NCBI RefSeq assembly: GCF_900232995.1
Contig: NZ_OCVX01000004.1
Coordinates: 428,401 to 492,400 of the forward strand
Source of the DNA: Mycobacterium simulans
Lineage (GTDB): Bacteria > Actinomycetota > Actinomycetes > Mycobacteriales > Mycobacteriaceae
Length of the DNA: 64,000 nt
Direction: 5' to 3'
Shown here: positions 21,820 through 31,789 of the stretch, piece by piece
Position numbering within the stretch: position 1 is the first letter of the stretch
How the letters are laid out: every line of letters starts with the position of its first letter
Notes under the pieces: model-generated
The model's input: only the letters and a program-made list of their open reading frames with translations
Database searches by the model: none
Told to the model about the DNA's origin: nothing
Translations under genes and position numbers: made by a program

Positions 21820-22905
21820 ATGAGTCAGACAGTGCGCGGCGTGATTTCACGTAAAACTGGTGAACCCGTTGAGCTGGTGGACATCGTCGTTCCCGAACCC
21901 GGACCCGGCGAGGCCGTCGTCGACATCGCCGCATGCGGCGTGTGCCACACCGATCTGACCTACCGCGAGGGCGGCATCAACGACGAGTACCCCTTCCTGC
22001 TCGGCCACGAGGCCGCGGGCACTGTTGAAGTGGTCGGGCCCGGGGTGACGACGGTGGAGCCGGGCGACTTCGTGATCCTGAACTGGCGAGCGGTGTGCGG
22101 CCAGTGCCGGGCCTGCAAACGCGGCCGGCCGCAGTACTGCTTCGACACCTTCAACGCCGAGCAGAAGATGACACTGACCGACGGCACCGAACTCACCCCG
22201 GCACTGGGCATCGGCGCGTTTGCCGACAAGACGCTGGTGCACTCCGGCCAATGCACCAAGGTCGACCCGGCTGCCGATCCCGCCGTCGCCGGCCTGCTGG
22301 GCTGCGGACTGATGGCCGGTATAGGCGCAGCGATCAACACCGGTGCCGTTACCCGGGACGACACGGTCGCGGTGATCGGCTGCGGCGGCGTGGGCGATGC
22401 GGCGATCGCGGGGGCCGCGCTGGTGGGTGCCAAACGGATCATCGCCGTCGACACCGAAAACACGAAATTGGACTTGGCCCGCAAATTCGGTGCCACCCAC
22501 ACCGTCAACGCCCGCGAACTCGATGTCGTCAAGACCATCCAGGACCTCACCGACGGCTTTGGTGCCAACGTGGTGATCGACGCCGTCGGCCGGCCGGAGA
22601 CGTGGAAGCAGGCCTTCTACGCACGCGACCTCGCCGGAACCGTTGTGCTAGTAGGAGTTCCGACGCCCGACATGCGCCTCGACATGCCGCTGGTGGACTT
22701 CTTCTCCCACGGCGGCGCGCTGAAGTCGTCCTGGTATGGCGACTGCCTGCCCGAACGCGACTTCCCCACCCTGATCGACCTGTACCTGCAGGGCCGCCTT
22801 CCGCTGGACAAGTTCGTCTCCGCGCGCATCGGGCTGGGCGACGTCGAGGATGCGTTTCACCAGATGCATGGGGGCAATGTGCTGCGGTCGGTGGTGGTCT
22901 TGTAG
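21820..22905 (+). CDS. mscR: S-nitrosomycothiol reductase / mycothiol-dependent formaldehyde dehydrogenase
   Basis: MscR is a zinc alcohol dehydrogenase that reduces S-nitrosomycothiol and oxidises the formaldehyde-mycothiol adduct, protecting against NO and aldehydes. In 361 residues the catalytic zinc ligands (CGVCHTD and GHEAAG), the structural zinc cysteines ([15 protein letters not shown]) and the NAD-binding [10 protein letters not shown] are all present. Its stop overlaps the start of the next gene by one base, a coupling conserved with Rv2259-Rv2260. Confidence 0.93.
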   Translation: MSQTVRGVISRKTGEPVELVDIVVPEPGPGEAVVDIAACGVCHTDLTYREGGINDEYPFLLGHEAAGTVEVVGPGVTTVEPGDFVILNWRAVCGQCRACKRGRPQYCFDTFNAEQKMTLTDGTELTPALGIGAFADKTLVHSGQCTKVDPAADPAVAGLLGCGLMAGIGAAINTGAVTRDDTVAVIGCGGVGDAAIAGAALVGAKRIIAVDTENTKLDLARKFGATHTVNARELDVVKTIQDLTDGFGANVVIDAVGRPETWKQAFYARDLAGTVVLVGVPTPDMRLDMPLVDFFSHGGALKSSWYGDCLPERDFPTLIDLYLQGRLPLDKFVSARIGLGDVEDAFHQMHGGNVLRSVVVL

Positions 22906-23528
22906 TGGCCTCGATCGAACGGGTCGTCACGCACGGCACATTCGAACTCGACGGCGGCAGCTGGGAAGTCGACAACAACATCTGGCTGGTCGGCGACGAC
23001 TCCGAGGTGGTGGTCTTCGACGCCGCCCACGACGCGGCCCCGATCATCAATGCCGTCAGGGGCCGCAACGTGGTCGGCGTCGTGTGCACGCACGGCCACA
23101 ACGACCACGTGACTGTGGCTCCCGAACTCGGTGCGGCCCTCGACGCACCGGTGCTGCTGCATCCCGGCGATGACGTGTTGTGGCGAATGACTCACCCGAA
23201 CAAGGACTTTCGCACTGTCAACGACGGAGACAGGTTGCGCGTGGCGGGAACGGAGTTGCAGGCGCTGCACACGCCGGGCCACTCCCCCGGATCGGTGTGC
23301 TGGTATGCCCCAGAACTTGGCACCGTGTTCAGTGGCGACACCCTGTTCTCCGGCGGGCCCGGCGCAACCGGCCGCTCCTACTCCGACTTCCCGACGATCC
23401 TGCAGTCAATATCCGGTCGGCTCGGCAAGTTGCCCGGCGACACCGTCGTGCATACCGGGCACGGTGACAGCACGATCGTCGGCGACGAGATCGTCCATTA
23501 CGAAGAATGGGTGGCCCGCGGCCATTAA
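22905..23528 (+). CDS. metallo-beta-lactamase fold hydrolase partner of MscR
   Basis: Reading from the GTG at 22905, which shares its G with the mscR TAG, gives 207 residues: MASIERVVTHGTFELDG... The metal site is visible as THGHNDH (about residue 62), TPGHSPGS, FSGDTLF and HTGHGDS near the C-terminus. This is the glyoxalase II-like branch, so hydrolysis of a mycothiol thioester such as S-formyl-mycothiol is a reasonable inference from its coupling with MscR. An open frame extends far upstream inside mscR but is out of frame with that gene and should be ignored. Confidence 0.9.
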   Translation: MASIERVVTHGTFELDGGSWEVDNNIWLVGDDSEVVVFDAAHDAAPIINAVRGRNVVGVVCTHGHNDHVTVAPELGAALDAPVLLHPGDDVLWRMTHPNKDFRTVNDGDRLRVAGTELQALHTPGHSPGSVCWYAPELGTVFSGDTLFSGGPGATGRSYSDFPTILQSISGRLGKLPGDTVVHTGHGDSTIVGDEIVHYEEWVARGH

Positions 23529-23536
23529 GTCCGCCC

Positions 23537-23596
23537 GCGAGCGTGCGCAGATTGTCAGCCGTACCGGCGTGTCGGCGAACAGACACGCACGCTCGC
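23537..23596. repeat. intergenic palindrome of a second type
   Basis: GCGAGCGTGCG at 23537 pairs with CGCACGCTCGC ending at 23596, around an imperfect 38-base interior. It sits between the convergent 3' ends of the metallo-hydrolase and the SHOCT protein. It is a different family from the GCAGACGCA palindromes but occupies the same kind of site. Confidence 0.85.
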
Positions 23597-23605
23597 CACA
23601 ACAAG

Positions 23606-24319
23606 CTAGCCGAGGATCCGCCGCTTTTCGGCCTGAAACTCCTCCTCTGTCAACGCTCCGGAATCTCGCAGCGCCGCAAGCGTTTTGAGTCGCTCCAGCC
23701 TGACGCCGTCGTCGGTGGGTTCGTAAGCCCCAGCGAAAGTGTTCGCTACAGGCGTGGTCAGTATCGCCGACGCCGCCTGCCGCCTGGGGCGAGTCATCCA
23801 CCTGATCGACAACGCCAGGTCGACCAGACCGACAGCGAACAAGCCGACGAACACCCACACCAGGTAGCCATATGAACTCTTGTGGCCGAAGGCCAATCGC
23901 GGGTTGATGTACCCGTTGACCTGGCCGTCCGTCGTGATGTTGTAGGTACCCTCGGCGGGAATCTGGACCAGCCACACTCGCACATGCGCATCGTTGTTGA
24001 CGGTCGTTGTACTACCGATGCTTTCCCTCACTACCGGTTGCGCGACGCCGTCCGGGGGGATGATCGTGACCCCAAGCGGTGGCACCGGCAGCCCGCTGCC
24101 ACTAGGACCGCTAATGACCACCGTGTGCAGGCTGACGGTGACTTCGCCGGCCGGCAAATGCAGGCTGCCCGATCCCGGGATGGGTACTTCGCCGTAGGCG
24201 TTGTACTTGTCCAGAAAAAATGCGTTGAGCACCAGTACCGTGATGAAGCCGGCCACCGAGATCACCAGCATCGCAATGGCGGCGGCCAGCGAAATCTTGG
24301 CGAGCCGTGCGCTACTCAT
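23606..24319 (-). CDS. two-TM membrane protein with C-terminal SHOCT domain
   Basis: The 237-residue protein has a transmembrane segment at residues 8-32, an extracytoplasmic region of about 110 residues, a second transmembrane segment near residues 150-172, and a cytoplasmic tail ending in a SHOCT motif (RLERLKTLAALRDSGALTEEEF...). SHOCT modules mediate oligomerisation or protein contacts. Its start overlaps the end of the Lnt-like gene by eight bases, so the two are translated together and may act together at the membrane. No enzymatic motif is seen. Confidence 0.85.
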   Translation of the reverse strand: MSSARLAKISLAAAIAMLVISVAGFITVLVLNAFFLDKYNAYGEVPIPGSGSLHLPAGEVTVSLHTVVISGPSGSGLPVPPLGVTIIPPDGVAQPVVRESIGSTTTVNNDAHVRVWLVQIPAEGTYNITTDGQVNGYINPRLAFGHKSSYGYLVWVFVGLFAVGLVDLALSIRWMTRPRRQAASAILTTPVANTFAGAYEPTDDGVRLERLKTLAALRDSGALTEEEFQAEKRRILG

Positions 24320-25817
24320 TCACGCAGTGTTTCACGCGGGCAATTCGTTGACGACGAAACACCGTATACGCACCAGCACCACCGACAACCACAAACACCA
24401 ACACCGGCACCCAGTCTCCGAGTCGCTGGTAAGGAGTGGTAGTCGAGCCCAACGGAACGCTGACCATAATGACCCCCCGGAATTCCGATGAGCACCACGC
24501 CAGCCGGCGGCCCCGAGCGTCGAAGGCCGAACTGTCGCCGGACAATCCGACATGCACCGCCGGGCGGCCCACTTCGACGGCGCGGACTGCGGGCTGGCTA
24601 GCTAATTGCGGCTGCGCCCAACTTCCTTGAAATGTCGACGTGGAACTCTGATACACCAGCAGCCCGGCGCCCAGCTGCGCCGCGCCGCGGGCGAGATCGG
24701 AAAAGGTTGCCTCATAGCTGATCAGCGGTCCGATATCCAGGGAGTCCACGCGCAGCACCCCCGGCCCGCTCCCTCGCTGCCGGTCCTCGGCGGCGGCTTT
24801 GGTATCGCGGGTGATCCGGCCCAAAAGCGGCCGGAGAGGCACGTATTCGCCAAACGGCACCAGCCGGGTTTTCCGATAGCTGCCCAATGATCCGTGGTCG
24901 CCGACGAGCACCGCCGTCTTGTAGATGCCCCCGTTGGGTGCGCGCGCGTCGACATTGACCAGCAGGTCCGCGCCTACCCGCCGAGACAGCGCAGTGAGGC
25001 GGGCCAACACCTCCGGGCGACTGGCAAGATCTTGCCCGACGCTGCTTTCTCCCCAGACCACCAAGTCCGGCCGCTGGCCCGCGAGCGTTGCGGTGAGTGC
25101 CTCGCTGGCCGCCTGCCGGACCGTCGAGTCGGCGATGTCGCCGGTCTGTACCAACGCCACGCGCACGGTCGCGCCGCCGGTTGGCGTGTGGCCCAGCAGA
25201 TACCAGGCCGGGCCGAGTCCCGCGCATGCCAACATGGAGCCCAGCGCGACACATCGACCGACCACGTCCCGGTGCAGGATCACGCCGACGATCGCGGTAT
25301 TTGCCGCGGCCACAAGAAAACTCGTCAGCCACACCCCGCCCAATGCGGCCGATGCCAGCGTCACAGGCTGGTTCCATTGGGACGCACCCAACGATGCCCA
25401 CGGACCGCCCAACGGGTGCCACGACCGCACTGCTTCGGCCGCCACCCACGCGCTAGGCAACACCATCACGGCGGCACAGGTGCGCCCGGTACTGACCGGC
25501 GCCGACAACAGCCGGTGCGCGAGCCACCCCCACGGCAGCCACAACGCGCCCAGTCCAATCGCCAACACCGCCGCCACCGGGCCAACGCTGGTCACCAGCC
25601 AGTACTGGGTGGTCAGCACGAACGCGGCAACACCCCACCACGCACGTACGGCGCCCTGCCCGGACGTCGGCGCGGCCCGCACCACCAAGAGCAGCGGGAC
25701 CACGCCGAACCACGCCAGCCACCACCACGACGGCGCGGGAAAAGCGAGCCCCGGTAGCGCGCCAGCGGCCAAGGCCGCGGCCCAGCCAGGGATGCGCCGT
25801 CCCACGCTCGGGGTCAT
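24312..25817 (-). CDS. apolipoprotein N-acyltransferase-like protein, catalytic Cys replaced by Ser
   Basis: The protein (501 residues from the ATG at 25817; an ATG at 25877 adds 20) has about six N-terminal membrane helices and a periplasmic nitrilase-type domain, the layout of Lnt. The catalytic Glu is in VVWGESSVG and the Lys in [15 protein letters not shown]. However the segment that should hold the nucleophilic Cys reads [10 protein letters not shown], with Ser. In M. tuberculosis this locus is annotated as two shorter genes (Rv2262c, Rv2261c), and the active mycobacterial Lnt is the N-terminal half of Ppm1. Here the frame is unbroken. It may be inactive as an acyltransferase or have another role. 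Confidence 0.88.
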   Translation of the reverse strand: MTPSVGRRIPGWAAALAAGALPGLAFPAPSWWWLAWFGVVPLLLVVRAAPTSGQGAVRAWWGVAAFVLTTQYWLVTSVGPVAAVLAIGLGALWLPWGWLAHRLLSAPVSTGRTCAAVMVLPSAWVAAEAVRSWHPLGGPWASLGASQWNQPVTLASAALGGVWLTSFLVAAANTAIVGVILHRDVVGRCVALGSMLACAGLGPAWYLLGHTPTGGATVRVALVQTGDIADSTVRQAASEALTATLAGQRPDLVVWGESSVGQDLASRPEVLARLTALSRRVGADLLVNVDARAPNGGIYKTAVLVGDHGSLGSYRKTRLVPFGEYVPLRPLLGRITRDTKAAAEDRQRGSGPGVLRVDSLDIGPLISYEATFSDLARGAAQLGAGLLVYQSSTSTFQGSWAQPQLASQPAVRAVEVGRPAVHVGLSGDSSAFDARGRRLAWCSSEFRGVIMVSVPLGSTTTPYQRLGDWVPVLVFVVVGGAGAYTVFRRQRIARVKHCVNE

Positions 25818-25912
25818 GCAGATCAGAATGCCGCTCAACTTCGCGGAAGACGAGGGAAAGAGGACACTGGGACCCACCGGATACCAAGCAACCGGAAAAG
25901 GGAGTGATACGC

Positions 25913-26860
25913 ATGGCCAACGATCTCGTCGTCACGGTGCCCAATCTTTCCGGGAAGCTGGCGATTGTCACCGGAGCCAATAGCGGTCTCGGGTTCGGGC
26001 TGGCCCGGCGGCTGTCGGCGGCCGGCGCCGACGTGGTGATGGCGATCCGCAATCGCGCCAAGGGTGAAGCGGCGATCGAGGAAATCCGCAGCACGGTTCC
26101 CGACGCCAAGCTGACCGTTAAAACACTCGACCTGTCGTCACTGGCTTCCGTCGCCGCCTTGGGCGAACAACTCAATGCCGAGGGCCGCCCGATCGACATC
26201 CTGATCAACAACGCCGGTGTCATGACGCCACCCGACCGCGACACCACATCCGACGGCTTCGAATTGCAGTTCGGCAGTAACCATCTCGGACACTTCGCGC
26301 TGACCGCGCACGTGCTGCCGCTGTTGCGCGCGGTCAAGGGCGCGCGTGTGGTATCCCTGAGCAGCCTGGCGGCCCGCCGCGGTCGCATCCATTTCAATGA
26401 TCTGCAGTTTGAGAAGTCGTACGCCGCGATGACGGCCTATGGCCAGTCGAAGCTGGCGGTCTTGATGTTCGCCCGCGAGCTGGACCGCCGCAGCCGCAAG
26501 GCGGGATGGGGCATCGTGTCTAATGCCGCGCACCCGGGATTGACCAAGACCAACCTCCAGATCAGCGGCCCGTCGCATGGCCGGCAAAAGCCGGCTCTGA
26601 TGGAGCGGTTGTACAAGATGTCATGGCGGTTCAGTCCGTTCCTATGGCAAGAGATCGACGAGGGGATCCTGCCGGCGCTGTATGCAGCCGCGACGCCCCA
26701 AGCCGAGGGCGGTGCATTCTATGGACCCCGCGGGGTCTATGAGGCCGCGGGCGGCGGCGTGACTGACGCCAAAGTTCCCGCTCGTGCCCGCAATGAGGCT
26801 GAGAGCCAACGTCTTTGGGAGATTTCCGAGCGGCTCACCGGCGTCAGCTACCCGGACTAG
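25913..26860 (+). CDS. short-chain dehydrogenase/reductase (Rv2263-like)
   Basis: An NAD(P)-dependent SDR of 315 residues with TGANSGLG (cofactor loop), NNAG, the catalytic Ser in [10 protein letters not shown] and YGQSK (YxxxK). The size and extra C-terminal segment fit the retinol-dehydrogenase/protochlorophyllide-reductase-like subgroup. The ATG at 25913 is preferred over the GTG at 25904 because of AAAGGGA upstream. Its TAG stop shares CTAG with the stop of the convergent gene. Substrate unknown. Confidence 0.88.
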   Translation: MANDLVVTVPNLSGKLAIVTGANSGLGFGLARRLSAAGADVVMAIRNRAKGEAAIEEIRSTVPDAKLTVKTLDLSSLASVAALGEQLNAEGRPIDILINNAGVMTPPDRDTTSDGFELQFGSNHLGHFALTAHVLPLLRAVKGARVVSLSSLAARRGRIHFNDLQFEKSYAAMTAYGQSKLAVLMFARELDRRSRKAGWGIVSNAAHPGLTKTNLQISGPSHGRQKPALMERLYKMSWRFSPFLWQEIDEGILPALYAAATPQAEGGAFYGPRGVYEAAGGGVTDAKVPARARNEAESQRLWEISERLTGVSYPD

Positions 26861-28722
26861 CCGCCGCGTGAGATTCCCGGGATCTGCGGTATGTCCGGAA
26901 TCGGTGGGACCGGCGGAATCGGCGGCGGATTCGGCGGAGCGGGTGCCTGCGGCGCCGGTGATTGCGTGGTCGCCGGCGGCTGGGTGGTCGCCGGGGCCCC
27001 GGTGGTAGCGGTCGGCGATGCCGGCGGTGTGGTGGTGACGGGCGGCGGAGTTGTGGTGGCTGGCGGGGTCTCCGTCGTCGACGGTGGCGGAGTTTCCGTG
27101 GTCTGCGCCGGTGGCGGCGGAGGTGCTTGCTGGGTCGGCGGCGCTGGTTGAGTGTTCTCGGGCGTGGGCCCCGTGGTTCCGGCGTCGGTCGACGGTGGGG
27201 CAGCGGGCGGCGCCGAGGAAGTGGGAACGGTGGTCACGCCCGTGGAGGGCGCCGGCTTGTTGTCGGACGAGTTCAACCCGATCGCGACCGCGGTACCCAC
27301 GAGCAGCACCGCGACGACGGCACTGATGATGATCACCGCGGGCAGGCGATACCAGGGAATGATCTTGGGTTTGGGCTCAGGCTCCGCGCGGGCATCGCGG
27401 TCGAAGCTCAATTGCGGGCGTGCGGCCGTGAACCCGGAGCCCCGCGAAGAACCCGGGTATTCGCCGGTGCCCGCGGGCATGGCGCGGGAGTCATCGTCGG
27501 CCTCCGACCAGGCCAACGCGGGCTGCAGAACCGATACCGGCGCATCGCCCATCCCATTCGCCGCCGGTACCGGCGGCGAAACAGCCGGAGCCGGCGCCAA
27601 AACAGCCGGGGCGGTAGCCGTCGCCCCAGACGCAGATGCCGTCGGCGTCAACACCGTCGCACCGGTATCGGCTGGACCGCCCGCGGCCCGTAGTGCGGCG
27701 CCGATCGCGGCGGTCAGTTGCGGACGCGGGGTTGTAACCACCGGGACGCCAAAGCGTCCCGACAGGGTGGTGGTGATCGCCGGGATGTTGGCTACGCCGC
27801 CCACCGAGATGATTGCAACCAGCTTGGCCGCGCGGATTCCGCTGCGCCCCAACGTCTGATCCAGAGCCCCGACAAACCCGTCCAGCGAACCGCGGATCGT
27901 GTCCTCGAGCTCGTTTCTGGTGAGCCGGACTTCCCCGCGCATTCCCGGCACGTCGTCGCCCAGCGTAGTGACCGTGCTGGACGAGAGCTGCTGCTTGGCA
28001 TTCCTGCATTCCGACCGCAGCCGCGCCAGCGAGCCGATCGCAAAAGTGCCCGCCGGGTCGAACGGGCCGGTGCTCGGAATTTCGGACATGACGTAGGTCA
28101 ACAGCGCCTGATCGATCAGGTCGCCGGAGAAGTCGTGATAGCGAACGGTCGCCGCCACCGGCTGATAGTCGCCGTCGGCGTCGACCACGGTGATGCTGCT
28201 CCCGCTACCACCGAAATCGCACACGGCGACCATCCCGCGGGCCGGGAGGCCGGGGTTGGCCCGCGCGGCAAAAAGCGTTGCCGCGGCGTCAGGGATCAGC
28301 GACGGTGGTTGCGCCCCACGCGACCACTCCGAAACCCGGCTCAAAGCGCCGCTCAGCGCGTCCACCGCCGCGGGTCCCCAGTGGGCGGGATAGGTCACCG
28401 CCACACTGTCGGGTAGTGGGCGGCCGCCGGTGGCCGCATAGCCGAGCGCCCGCAGCCCGTCGGCGACCAGGGCCTCGCTGCGGTGCATCGAGCCGTCGGC
28501 AGCCACGATTTCGACCGGGTCCCCCACCCGATCGACGAAGTCGGTGATCACCAGGCCGGGCTCGTAGAGTCTGGGATTTTCCGGTGGGACGCCCACCTCG
28601 GACGGGCGCTGTCGGTACAACGTCAGCACCGGCTTGCGGGTGAGCGCGTGATCCGCGGTGACCGCCGCGAGGTTGGTGGCACCGATCGACAGACCCAGTG
28701 CGGACCGTGGTGCTTCTGCCAT
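26857..28722 (-). CDS. Hsp70-like ATPase domain, TM segment and proline/threonine-rich tail (Rv2264c-like)
   Basis: The protein has 621 residues from the ATG at 28722; an ATG nine bases upstream is also possible. Residues 1-340 resemble the actin/Hsp70 ATPase fold ([13 protein letters not shown] near the start, [15 protein letters not shown] as phosphate-2 loop, [13 protein letters not shown] as adenosine loop) without an Hsp70 substrate domain. A linker follows, then a transmembrane helix ([20 protein letters not shown], about residue 465) and a roughly 150-residue tail rich in Pro and Thr with PPP and TTTPPP runs. The architecture suggests a cytosolic ATPase tethered to the membrane with a cell-wall-spanning tail. 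Function unknown. Confidence 0.85.
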   Translation of the reverse strand: MAEAPRSALGLSIGATNLAAVTADHALTRKPVLTLYRQRPSEVGVPPENPRLYEPGLVITDFVDRVGDPVEIVAADGSMHRSEALVADGLRALGYAATGGRPLPDSVAVTYPAHWGPAAVDALSGALSRVSEWSRGAQPPSLIPDAAATLFAARANPGLPARGMVAVCDFGGSGSSITVVDADGDYQPVAATVRYHDFSGDLIDQALLTYVMSEIPSTGPFDPAGTFAIGSLARLRSECRNAKQQLSSSTVTTLGDDVPGMRGEVRLTRNELEDTIRGSLDGFVGALDQTLGRSGIRAAKLVAIISVGGVANIPAITTTLSGRFGVPVVTTPRPQLTAAIGAALRAAGGPADTGATVLTPTASASGATATAPAVLAPAPAVSPPVPAANGMGDAPVSVLQPALAWSEADDDSRAMPAGTGEYPGSSRGSGFTAARPQLSFDRDARAEPEPKPKIIPWYRLPAVIIISAVVAVLLVGTAVAIGLNSSDNKPAPSTGVTTVPTSSAPPAAPPSTDAGTTGPTPENTQPAPPTQQAPPPPPAQTTETPPPSTTETPPATTTPPPVTTTPPASPTATTGAPATTQPPATTQSPAPQAPAPPNPPPIPPVPPIPDIPQIPGISRGG

Positions 28723-28849
28723 GTGGTCCAATCCCCGTGTTCAGCGGCATGTCCCGGCCATCCCGCCTACCCGAATTTTCTCGGTATTACATATAGCCAA
28801 TCTTTGCGCCGGCTATGCGCGAGCTGTATGACGACACGACGCGCGCTGG

Positions 28850-29929
28850 TCAACGGATGACGCCGGCTCCGGGGATCAGCGGGAGGTCGAGCGCCGTGAC
28901 CCAGCCAGGGGACAGCTCATTGACCGCCGGTACGGCGTTAAGCGCTCGCATTCCGGTGGCCAGGCAGCCGGCGGCGGCCGCATCCCGGCCCGAGCCGTCG
29001 GTGAATCGGAACGCGGTTTCCTGAAAGATGCTCGGGGTCCCCTCGATGTCCACCCGGTAGACGTCATTGTCATGGCCCGTCGGCCAGTCGGGGGCGGCGT
29101 CGAGCCCGATGCGGTTGACGTGCTCGAGTTGGATGCGGGTTTCGCCCCGGTAGACGCCGTTGATGGTGAACCGGACGGCGGCGACGTGGCCGGGTTTGAT
29201 TACGCCTTTGGCCGATTTGCGCTCGGTGGGAGTCACCCATTTTTCCCAGGTCGTGGTGATTTCGTCGAGCATGATGCCGGCGGCGTGGGCGATCATCGGC
29301 ACGGTGGCGCCCCACGCGAAGATCAACACGTCTCGGTTCTCCAGCATCGGCGTGAACTCGGGTTTCTGACCGATGCCCATCTCGTGTTCGTAGTCGCCCT
29401 CGTAGTTCGTATAGTCCAGCAGCTCGGACGCCCGGACTTTGCGCACCTCGGAACACAGGCCCATCAGGGTCATCGGAAACAGGTCGTTGGCGAATCCCGG
29501 GTCGATACCGGTGGTAAAGCAGGACGACTCGCCAAGTTCACAGGCTTCGGTGATCGGCGTGATCCAGTTCGGCGGGTTCAGGTGCATGGTCGGCCAGATC
29601 CAGGGCGTCATTGCAGTCGAGCAGACGTCGATCCCGGCCCGCAGGAACCGCGTTATCAGCAGGATGTTGTCCTTGGCGTGCATTGCCGTCGGACCGTAGT
29701 GCACCAGCGCGTCGGGTTTGAGCGCGATCAGTGCGTCGACGTCGTCGGTAGCGGTGATGCCGACGGGTTCGGCCAGCCCGCAGATTTCGCCGACGTCGCA
29801 GCCAACCTTGTCGGGATTGCTGACGCCGACGCCCACCAGCTCGAACAGCGGATGCTTGACGATCTCGGCGATCACCATCTTGCCCACGAATCCGGTGCCC
29901 CAGACCACCACTCGCTTTATCTTGTCCAA
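28850..29929 (-). CDS. NAD(P)-dependent dehydrogenase with DapB-like N-terminal domain
   Basis: Starting at the TTG 29929-29927, eight bases after AGGAGG, the 359-residue product reads MDKIKRVVVWGTGFVG..., a Rossmann GxGxxG of the dihydrodipicolinate reductase N-terminal type. The remainder lacks the DapB catalytic motif and fits the amine dehydrogenase/2,4-diaminopentanoate dehydrogenase-like group common in actinobacteria. A GTG six bases upstream would leave no room for the ribosome site. Substrate unknown. It is unrelated to the gene at this position in M. tuberculosis as I remember it. Confidence 0.8.
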   Translation of the reverse strand: MDKIKRVVVWGTGFVGKMVIAEIVKHPLFELVGVGVSNPDKVGCDVGEICGLAEPVGITATDDVDALIALKPDALVHYGPTAMHAKDNILLITRFLRAGIDVCSTAMTPWIWPTMHLNPPNWITPITEACELGESSCFTTGIDPGFANDLFPMTLMGLCSEVRKVRASELLDYTNYEGDYEHEMGIGQKPEFTPMLENRDVLIFAWGATVPMIAHAAGIMLDEITTTWEKWVTPTERKSAKGVIKPGHVAAVRFTINGVYRGETRIQLEHVNRIGLDAAPDWPTGHDNDVYRVDIEGTPSIFQETAFRFTDGSGRDAAAAGCLATGMRALNAVPAVNELSPGWVTALDLPLIPGAGVIR

Positions 29930-30042
29930 ACCAGCCACCTCCTGCTGCACCCTGATCCCGCACTTCACCCTAAGCGTGGCTCGTGGCCAAAGGACGCGAA
30001 GCCCCTGGTGTGCCGCCGTGCGCGGTGACAACATGGACAACC

Positions 30043-30381
30043 ATGAAGCATCTCGGCGGACCCTCGATCCTGTTTGCTGTCGGTATCGGCTTGGCGGCCA
30101 CGTGTGGTGTGGCAAACGCCGACCCAATGCCCCAAGTCCGCTACGAAGTGAGCGGCAGCGGCCTCGCCGAATACATCTCGTACCAAACCGTCGAAGGTCA
30201 GCAGCATGCCGTCAACGTGCCCCTGCCATGGAAAACGGAGTTCAGCTCATTCGGTGCTCAAGTGTTCGTGCTCAGCGCCCAGGGACCGGGCACCATATCC
30301 TGCAGGATCCTGCTCGACGGCAATGTGGTGAACCAGCAGACGTCGACCGGGCTACCCGGACGAGCCGCCTGCTCGCACTGA
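30043..30381 (+). CDS. small secreted protein resembling the MmpS periplasmic domain
   Basis: From the ATG at 30043 the 112-residue product has a signal peptide (MKHLGGPSILFAVGIGLAAT, cleavage after VANA) and a mature domain with VRYEVSGSGLAEYISYQT and WKTEFSSFG, resembling the immunoglobulin-like C-terminal part of MmpS proteins. Two cysteines near the C-terminus (TISCRIL, RAACSH) may be bridged. It precedes cyp124 by 22 bases and may be co-transcribed. An in-frame ATG/GTG further upstream would spoil the signal peptide. Confidence 0.78.
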   Translation: MKHLGGPSILFAVGIGLAATCGVANADPMPQVRYEVSGSGLAEYISYQTVEGQQHAVNVPLPWKTEFSSFGAQVFVLSAQGPGTISCRILLDGNVVNQQTSTGLPGRAACSH

Positions 30382-30403
30382 TAACGGCCCAGAGGAGGAT
30401 CCG

Positions 30404-31690
30404 ATGGCCCTCAAGAGTGGAATTTCGACTCGGGTCAACGGAGTAGCACCGCCCGAGGTTCCACTTGCCGATGTCCGTCTCGACTCCCTGAAATTCTGGG
30501 GATTCGACGACGACATCCGCGACGGCGCCTTCGCCACTTTGCGCCGAGACGCGCCGGTTTCGTTCTGGCCCACCCTCGAACTGCCCGGGTTCACCGCCGG
30601 CAACGGGCATTGGGCGCTGACCAAGCTCGACGACATCTTCTACGCCAGCCGTCATCCCGAGATTTTCAGCTCCAGCCCCAACATCACGATCAACGACCAA
30701 ACACCGGAGTTGGCCGAGTATTTCGGCTCAATGATCGTGCTCGACGACCCGCGACACCAGCGGCTGCGCTCGATTGTCAGCAGGGCGTTCACTCCGAAGG
30801 TCGTCGCCCGCATCGAGGCGTCGGTGCGCGAGCGGGCCCACCGGTTGGTGGCATCGATGATCGCCAATCATCCCGACGGGCAAGCCGACCTGGTCAGCGA
30901 ACTCGCCGGGCCGCTGCCGTTGCAGATCATCTGCGACATGATGGGTGTTCCCGAGGAAGACCACCAGCGGGTATTCCATTGGACCAACGTGATTCTCGGG
31001 TTCGGCGACCCGGATCTGGCGACCGATTTCGATGAGTTCATTCAGGTTTCGATGGATATCGGCGCCTACGCCACCGCGCTGGCCGACGACCGTCGCGTTA
31101 ACCATCACGACGATCTGACCACGAGCCTGGTGGAAGCCGAGGTTGACGGCGAGCGGCTGACATCGTCGGAAATCGCAACGTTTTTCATTCTTTTGGTGGT
31201 GGCCGGCAACGAGACGACGCGTAATGCGATCAGCCACGGCGTGCTGGCGCTGTCCCGCTATCCCGAGGAGCGGGAGAAGTGGTGGTCGGACTTCGACCGC
31301 GTGTCACCCACCGCGGTCGAGGAAATCGTGCGGTGGGCGTCGCCGGTGGTCTACATGCGCCGCACCCTGACCCAAGATGTTGAGCTGCGCGGCACCAAGA
31401 TGTCCGCCGGAGACAAGGTCTCGCTGTGGTATTGCTCGGCCAACCGGGATGAGTCAAAGTTCCCCGATCCGTGGACGTTTGACGTCACGCGCGACCCCAA
31501 TCCGCACGTGGGGTTCGGTGGCGGGGGCGCCCATTTCTGCCTGGGCGCGAACCTGGCTCGTCGTGAGATCAGGGTCGTGTTCGACGAGTTGCGCCGCGAA
31601 ATGCCCGACATCGTCGCGACCGAGGAGCCGGCGCGACTGCTGTCGCAGTTCATTCATGGCATCAAGCGGCTGCCCGTGGCGTGGACTTAG
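30404..31690 (+). CDS. cyp124: cytochrome P450 CYP124, omega-hydroxylase
   Basis: The 428-residue protein is very similar to Rv2266. It has the I-helix AGNETTR, the K-helix EEIVR, and the haem loop FGGGGAHFCLGANLA with the Cys ligand. CYP124 enzymes hydroxylate the terminal carbon of methyl-branched lipids and of cholesterol derivatives. The ATG follows AGAGGAGG at a good distance. An intergenic palindrome (copy 3) begins three bases after the TAG. Confidence 0.94.
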   Translation: MALKSGISTRVNGVAPPEVPLADVRLDSLKFWGFDDDIRDGAFATLRRDAPVSFWPTLELPGFTAGNGHWALTKLDDIFYASRHPEIFSSSPNITINDQTPELAEYFGSMIVLDDPRHQRLRSIVSRAFTPKVVARIEASVRERAHRLVASMIANHPDGQADLVSELAGPLPLQIICDMMGVPEEDHQRVFHWTNVILGFGDPDLATDFDEFIQVSMDIGAYATALADDRRVNHHDDLTTSLVEAEVDGERLTSSEIATFFILLVVAGNETTRNAISHGVLALSRYPEEREKWWSDFDRVSPTAVEEIVRWASPVVYMRRTLTQDVELRGTKMSAGDKVSLWYCSANRDESKFPDPWTFDVTRDPNPHVGFGGGGAHFCLGANLARREIRVVFDELRREMPDIVATEEPARLLSQFIHGIKRLPVAWT

Positions 31691-31693
31691 TGT

Positions 31694-31755
31694 GCCGAGC
31701 AGACGCAGAATCGCACGAACGCCGAGCGTTTCGTGCGATTCTGCGTCTGCTCGGC
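31694..31755. repeat. intergenic palindrome, copy 3
   Basis: GCCGAGCAGACGCAGAATCG and its reverse complement flank a short centre (arms about 26 bases, perfect or nearly so). It follows the cyp124 stop by three bases. Its right arm creates a spurious in-frame extension (MRFCVCSA...) to the next gene. Confidence 0.96.
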
Positions 31756-31789
31756 GTTGACTGGTCCCCCGTTTGCTAGTAGGCCTTTC

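Noticed and set aside
22095-22904. Open frame continuing upstream of the metallo-hydrolase for 270 codons
   Set aside because: It lies out of frame inside mscR, is Arg-rich, and the GTG at 22905 gives the proper family N-terminus.
24894-25983. Long plus-strand frames opposite the Lnt-like gene
   Set aside because: Compositional shadows: His/Arg-rich, no domain, opposite a well-supported gene.
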